Assembly: GCF_023856365.1 (NCBI RefSeq) | Contig: NC_064542.1 | Location: forward strand, 21,671,838 to 21,735,837 | Direction: 5' to 3' | DNA: 64,000 nucleotides | Source of the DNA: Brienomyrus brachyistius | Lineage: Eukaryota > Chordata > Actinopteri > Osteoglossiformes > Mormyridae | Part shown: positions 55,561-64,000 of the stretch, piece by piece | Layout of the letters: each line of letters begins with the position of its first letter | Numbering within the stretch: the first letter of the stretch is position 1 | Notes under the pieces: model-generated | Database searches by the model: none | What the model was told of the DNA's origin: nothing | Seen by the model: the letters and a program-made list of their open reading frames with translations, nothing else | Position numbers and translations under genes: made by a program

Positions 55561-56600
55561 GGGGCAGCGCCGGTCCCCGCAGCATTTGAGGGATTATCTT
55601 CGGGGCTGCTGGGAATGGCTGATTCCTCAGGTGGGGGCAGTGTAACACGCCGGGGCTGGTTTCAGGTGACTGATTATTAGAACTACCAGTATGGCTCGTG
55701 GGGTGCCGATAGCATACAGTATATTAATGTGTGCAGTCGTGTATTTTATGTTGTAAATAATAAGCGTTGTACCCTCGTAATGTTTGCCATGTAGTGTGTG
55801 TTTTTAGTAGTACCCACGATGAGTGTCATGTCAATTTCCGTTTGCTGTGTGTGCGCCGTTGTTGACAACTCTGCCAGCACATTGTGAATTAACACAGAAC
55901 TTCTTTTCCTTCTTGTAAAGAGCTGCCTCTTATTTATTTTTAAAGTCATGCCACACATCTATCTTATAATACTGGCTCTAAAACTGATCCCTGTGGAACT
56001 CTACGTTTCACCAGTGGCAATCCTGACACTAGGCATTACAATTCTGGACTCTGTTTTTAAATCCTCTAGAACCATGTGTCTACCTCAATTTTGTGCATAT
56101 TAATGTGCATATTAAACAACCTTATATAACAAATTAACATTCAGAGGAAGTCTCAAGTTGGAATTGATGTCGTCAAACTGTCAAATATGATCCCAGGGGT
56201 TTGTAAACTAAAAGCTTGGATGTAGTCCCACCCGTCAATTTGCAAAACATTCGTGCCCCGGAGGAGAGAAAGGCGCCATCAATCATACGCGACGGCGGCC
56301 ACATCACAAACTGACTGGCTATTTCTATAGTAACAGTTTCCCCCGGGGGTTGTTCTGTACCAGAGTTAAGTTAGGGAATCAAAAAAGCGATCTGTTCCTC
56401 GATCCGAGGGAGCATGCTTTATCCCCCCACCGGAAAGTGGCTCCTAATCAGTGACGACATTTCCCTTCTCATCGCCCAGTGAAAGTTTTTTTTTTCTGCA
56501 AAAGACGCTGGCAGGAAAAAAAGTTTGGAAGTGTTTCAAGAGCGGCGCACTTTAAACTGATACAGCGATTTAAAGGAAACGGTGGCAAAACCGGGACAAA

Positions 56601-59768
<3,168 letters not shown>

Positions 59769-60023
59769 CCTCAATACGGGAGCTGCTGTCTCGCGTGAGG
59801 TCCGTCGCTCTGCTTCTGCAAGTGCCCCTTTTTTTGTAGTGGGTGTTGGATTCGTTCTGAGTGAGACGGCAGACGGGACCTTGTGAGGGGTTGTGGGAGA
59901 GGGGGGTCTTCATTTATCAGTGGCGGGGGAGGAGGGCAGCTTTAACAGTGCGGAGGAACCAGACAATGCAGTTCTAGTGTTGTCGCGTGTGATTGAAATG
60001 GCTCAGATATAGTAAATCTTCTG

Positions 60024-60040
60024 CCCCCCCCCCCCCCCCC
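60024..60040. repeat. Poly-C tract (C17)
   Basis: In the tspan6 3' UTR. Confidence 0.9.
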
Positions 60041-60860
60041 GATCTCACCCCTCCCCAGGGGCATCTGTGCCTCCTGTCCAAGTGCAGTCAAGGTTTTCAG
60101 TACAGCCTCATGTTCAAATATCTGCCAGACCAGTCTCACTCGGCAGAAACATGCTGCTGATTTTTTATGGAGGAATTGCATTTGGTCACGACCCCAACTT
60201 CAAATTTTTCTGGGTGTGGTCTGTGCTGTTAAACCTGATAAAGGACCTTAAGAAAGCTTAATTACATTCAGAAACTCAAAGTGATAATTACTTTTGGTAT
60301 TGATTATTCATTAAGGTCAGTGATGACTGTGTGTGTGGGTGTGTGGGTGGTCAGTTATGTTTCACTCCCTGTTTTTTATCCTGATATTTATTTCGGTCCT
60401 TCCCCTGATTTGTTTTGCAGGACGCAAACGGATGAAGCAATGATTGATGCTGCCTTAAAGGGAACTCTCATAGTTTTTAATCTTGTATTTCTGTGTCTGT
60501 GCGTTTGTTAGCCCTTTTCGTTTTAGAAATGTCTCTTACTGCTTTTTAAGTCTTTCGTTTCACTGTAGCTTCTGAAGGGAAGATAAAATGAGAATTACTT
60601 AAGGGATCAAGCGTGAACTGTCTCAAGTGTTTCAAGCTTCTAATGTTCCTTGACGGGATTAAGTTGTGACTTATGCCTGTAACTTATTTTCAGATAAGAT
60701 GTGATATATGGTTTGAAATCTGCATCATGAAAATGTATTGAGTTGGTGGAGTCGCTGTTTTCATCCTGCCTGATACATATCCTGTCCTTTTTTGTTATGG
60801 TATTTTTTGCTCTCTGCTGGACTTCGGATTTATGGTTATTGCATCTCGGCATTAGAAAGT

Positions 60861-60866
60861 AATAAA
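60861..60866 (+). terminator. tspan6 polyadenylation signal
   Basis: AATAAA about 1.1 kb after the tspan6 stop, in AT-rich DNA. Confidence 0.5.
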
Positions 60867-62047
60867 TAACATTATCAGTAAATTAATGGAATTATGGTCT
60901 TGATTAAAATTTTGCATTTCTCTGTGTTGCTATTTCCATGCGTCTTATTGGCTAAAAATGAATCACATTGTAAAGTAAACACATGGGACAACGCCTGGAA
61001 TTTAATGACTCCTCAACAAAACAGTGAAACCTCCGGAGACCGGTCGCTGTGACTGAGAGAGGCATACTTGCATATCCATTCAGTTAATTCTTCATGAATG
61101 GAGAGGGTTGAAATGATCCAATTGATCGCCACCTTGTGGTGGAAGGTGAACCTGAATGGAGCGTATTTGCTTCTGTAAGACGGTAGTTTTCTCTCAAGCA
61201 AACTGGAAAGTTACGCTCCAGTAAGTTGTATGGCTTATCATAAGGTACTTGTAAAGTATTTACAGCGTTTTAAGTAAATACCCTTAATAAAACACCTAAT
61301 TCATTCTTTGCGTTTTTTTTTTTGGATCTACTTGTGTTTGTACAAAGAAATTACATCAGTATTAAAATCTACCTGTTAACTTTCCGAATGATTATTTCAG
61401 CTTGTTAAAATGCTTGAAAGAATAAATTTTAAATTGATCATAACGCAAATTTTGATTTCTTGTTTCCAGCACGGTGCCACATTAGCCTCATGAATACTAG
61501 GCGCTTTCGCCAGGGGGAGCTGATGGCCGGTGATTCATAGCCTGATGAAATGTCAGTGCTGCCAAATACTGTCGCTGTGCCCTGTAACAAGCGGCGTGCC
61601 AGTCGGGTACCCTGTGTCGGTGACGACGTGACACCAGCCAGATCATAATTATGTCTGTGTTCCAATAAAGGAACTGACCATGTAGCTCTTTCGAAATGGT
61701 GAACATATGGAAAAATGTTTACAAGGGTATAAACCACATGCGTTTTGTCTACAAATAACATAAACTTCATTTATAATAAAGAGTCGTATACAACAACGGT
61801 GCAACGCTTTGAGTTGAATTGAGGTACATGGAAATTTGTCTGATTTTTGAAAGGCATCTCTTTTGACCGAGGGTAACCGTTGCTCGGAACTCACTGGATA
61901 ATCTCTACGCCTAGAAACCATTAATAGTTGCCGAAACTATTTCCAGCACCGAAAGCCGAAGCGAAATGCAATAGGTAGGCGGGACCGTTGTTAGCGAACC
62001 CGCAGAGCTCCCACGCCATTCGACAGCGACCAACGGTGGCATCCTCT

Positions 62048-62174
62048 CATTGGCTGCCATTGTGCCATTGCAGCGAAAGAGCGACTCCGTCCTGTCATGT
62101 GATTGGTCCGTATCGGATTAGGCGGAGCCTACTCTTTTTCCTTTGACTTGACGCTCCTGGTGAATATATATAAG
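62048..62174 (+). promoter_or_regulatory. mid1ip1l core promoter with CCAAT and TATA boxes
   Basis: Two inverted CCAAT boxes (ATTGG at about 62049 and 62102), a GC-rich GGCGGAG at 62121 and a strong TATA box TATATATAAG (62165-62174) are stacked within 130 bp. They lie just upstream of a probable first exon ending at 62323 (CATCAG then GTTTGT). Confidence 0.75.
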
Positions 62175-62194
62175 ACGAAGCGTGAGCTGTCGAA

Positions 62195-62323
62195 TTGCAT
62201 GGAAGTCAGCGGTTTGTGCGGCGAGACTAACCTGAGATAAACCAGCACACAGTGTGGTGTTTTGGGGAAATTGTATTTATATATTTATTAACGACGGTGT
62301 CTCTCATCCTGTGAATACATCAG
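62195..62323 (+). other. mid1ip1l non-coding exon 1
   Basis: It begins about 25-30 bp after the TATA box (start estimated) and ends at a GT donor at 62324. The matching acceptor CTCCTCGCAG precedes 62756, so exon 2 carries the whole coding region. Confidence 0.6.
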
Positions 62324-62856
62324 GTTTGTATTTTTTTCTTTTGTCGTTTGCAACGTGTTAATTTAATGAGAGCTGCATTTTAAAATGTTAAATAAATGTT
62401 AAGTCAGAGCTTGTATCGCTGCAAGTATTTTCTGAGAGGTGAAAGCCCTCCCCCCGACACCGAAAGGATGGTTTTGTGGTGTTTGTTAGTGGTTTTAAAT
62501 GTCCGCAGATTAACACGTTCATGAATTAACGTTGCACTGCACCTGCATTTTCGTAAAAAAAAATGAATGGGGGGGGTTACCGATGAAAATGATCCGCATG
62601 TTAGTATCTAGTAGTTGCTTGTGTTGTGGCTGTCTGTCAGATTAGAGGACGTATCGCGTATGTCCTGTTCTAGTTTCAGCACGTGGGTGTTGATCTGTAG
62701 ATCCCCGATTTCTGTGAAGCGGCTTCTCTGACTTGAGCTCTTCTGCTCCTCGCAGGTTCGCATTCCTCACCATTGCTTGCTTGGTGACTTGTCACCTGCT
62801 GTCCTCAGTCGTATCAACGTTCACCCTTCTGGGAACTAGACTTGGGGTGCTTCACC

Positions 62857-63339
62857 ATGATGCAAATGAATGGCGAGCTGTCTTGCAATAAGCACTCCCT
62901 GATGAACGTGATGAATCGCTTCATTGCCGCCGCCAACAACATGGACGAGACTATCATGGTGCCCAGCGTGCTGCGGGATGTCCCTGTGGATGAGCCGCTG
63001 ACCCAGCCCGCATCCAACAATAACGAAGAAGCTGCTTTTCCCGACAAGCAGAGAGACATGTATGAGCGCTACTTGCTAGTGAAGTCGATCCGGAACGACA
63101 TGGAATGGGGTCTTCTGAGGAGGGATCTTTGTGCTGGGGGGTTTGTGGACAGAACCGCTAAACGGCAACAGGAGGAGGTTTGCGGAGGCAGTTTTGTGGA
63201 TGATGGGGCAGACCTGGAGGGCCAGTTCCACTTTCACCTGCGGGGCCTTTTTGGGGTCCTGTCCAAGCTCACAGTGCAGGCAGACCACCTCACCAACCGG
63301 TACAAGAGGGAGATTGGTGGCGGAAACTATATCAGATAA
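62857..63339 (+). CDS. mid1ip1l: MID1-interacting protein 1 family (Spot14-related), single coding exon
   Basis: The 160-residue frame starts at the ATG at 62857 (MMQMNG...) and ends in TAA. The ATG pair MM matches the family N-terminus. Conserved blocks are HSLMNVMNRF, NNMDETIMVPS, LRDVP, RDMYERYLLVKSIRNDMEWG and the C-terminal HFHLRGLFGVLSKLT...NRYKREIG. Human MID1IP1 is 183 residues; the shorter middle acidic linker fits the fish 'like' paralog. Family members promote acetyl-CoA carboxylase polymerisation and lipogenesis and bind MID1 on microtubules. The zebrafish like-paralog is the maternal-effect gene aura, acting on cortical actin (literature recall). The choice between paralogs is inference. 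Confidence 0.88.
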   Translation: MMQMNGELSCNKHSLMNVMNRFIAAANNMDETIMVPSVLRDVPVDEPLTQPASNNNEEAAFPDKQRDMYERYLLVKSIRNDMEWGLLRRDLCAGGFVDRTAKRQQEEVCGGSFVDDGADLEGQFHFHLRGLFGVLSKLTVQADHLTNRYKREIGGGNYIR

Positions 63340-63934
63340 GGACTCGCTGATGTTAACTATGAGACACTGCTCCATCTGGACTGTGAACCTGCAAGGTTTG
63401 CCTTGGAAGGACTTGTGTCTTGAGGGACTTTTGTAGAACTGTACCCTGCCTCATGTTTAAGAAGGACCACAGACTGAAGGCTTGCTCCCGCAGAGCCTGT
63501 CACCAGCTCCCATCTCCCGCAGTCTCCTTTCTAAAGTACTTCCTCCTATAACACTCGATCGGTGTAGGTTAGTGGCCTTTTCCTGATGCTGGCCAAGGAG
63601 TTCTGCTATGTGTAGCTCCACACAGTGGAGTCTTTAAATAATGCGACATGCTTTTAACAATGTATTTTAACTATTTGGGATTGATGTCCCTGATATTTAC
63701 ACTCAAACCATTTTTCTATCTAATTCTGAGCATGTAAAACCAGTTGTATACCTCAGACTTGGTGGGCTTGGCTTATAGGGTTGCTACATGTGTGTTTGGG
63801 AATGACTTGGGTTGGTGATGGTGTACCACTTTAAATCAAGTGTTCTAACTTATTGTATGTGTGGATTTTTTTTTTATTTTTTTTTTTTATTTAAAGAAAT
63901 GTCAATTTTCAAGTTTCAATTTTGTTTAATATTA

Positions 63935-63940
63935 AATAAA
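63935..63940 (+). terminator. mid1ip1l polyadenylation signal
   Basis: AATAAA about 600 bp after the stop, preceded by a T-rich stretch. Confidence 0.75.
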
Positions 63941-64000
63941 CCTCAGCGATACAGTATGTGCTTTGGGTCTTCAGTTGTCCTGTTTAAATGGACAAATTCA

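Overview
The window is vertebrate nuclear DNA, most likely from a ray-finned (teleost) fish. Every gene has small coding exons separated by GT-AG introns (one intron is AT-AC). The encoded proteins align over their full length with known vertebrate proteins. The intergenic and intronic DNA is full of repeats typical of fish: Tc1-like transposon remnants, hAT-like foldback MITEs, tRNA-derived SINE-like units, a gypsy remnant, a CA microsatellite and many long poly-G/poly-C runs. The species cannot be named from the sequence. There are no CRISPR arrays, operons, rRNA genes or convincing free-standing tRNA genes.

Layout: sash3 (+, 208-7215) and zdhhc9 (-, 9308-20479) are tail to tail. A repeat-bearing gap leads to trmt12/tyw2 (+, 25337-31496). 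Then come sytl4 (+, 36301-42847), srpx2 (-, 43905-52152, tail to tail with sytl4), tspan6 (+, 56601-59768) and a mid1ip1-type gene (+, 62857-63339) with a compact CCAAT/TATA promoter. All seven coding sequences were assembled exon by exon with consistent splice phases. Predicted lengths are 387, 379, 405, 704-706, 462, 251 and 160 residues, close to the known families except that Trmt12 is somewhat shorter than the human protein.

Functionally this is a cluster of unrelated housekeeping and signalling genes: a lymphocyte adaptor (Sash3), a Ras palmitoyltransferase (Zdhhc9), a wybutosine enzyme (Trmt12), a Rab27 effector (Sytl4), a secreted sushi protein (Srpx2), a tetraspanin (Tspan6) and a lipogenic/microtubule regulator (Mid1ip1l). 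The genes do not form one pathway. What links them is ancestral synteny with the human X chromosome. The order and orientation sytl4(+) srpx2(-) tspan6(+) mid1ip1l(+) mirrors the paralogous human Xp11.4 series SYTL5-SRPX-TSPAN7-MID1IP1.

The most notable observations are an apparent U12-type AT-AC intron in zdhhc9 with a recognisable branch site, a tandemly duplicated splice donor in the same gene, the duplicated paralogon structure, a multi-exon tyw2 with a duplicated leader carrying a uORF, and a foldback hAT-like MITE family with one copy still flanked by an 8-bp target duplication. I saw no convincing novel multi-gene system.
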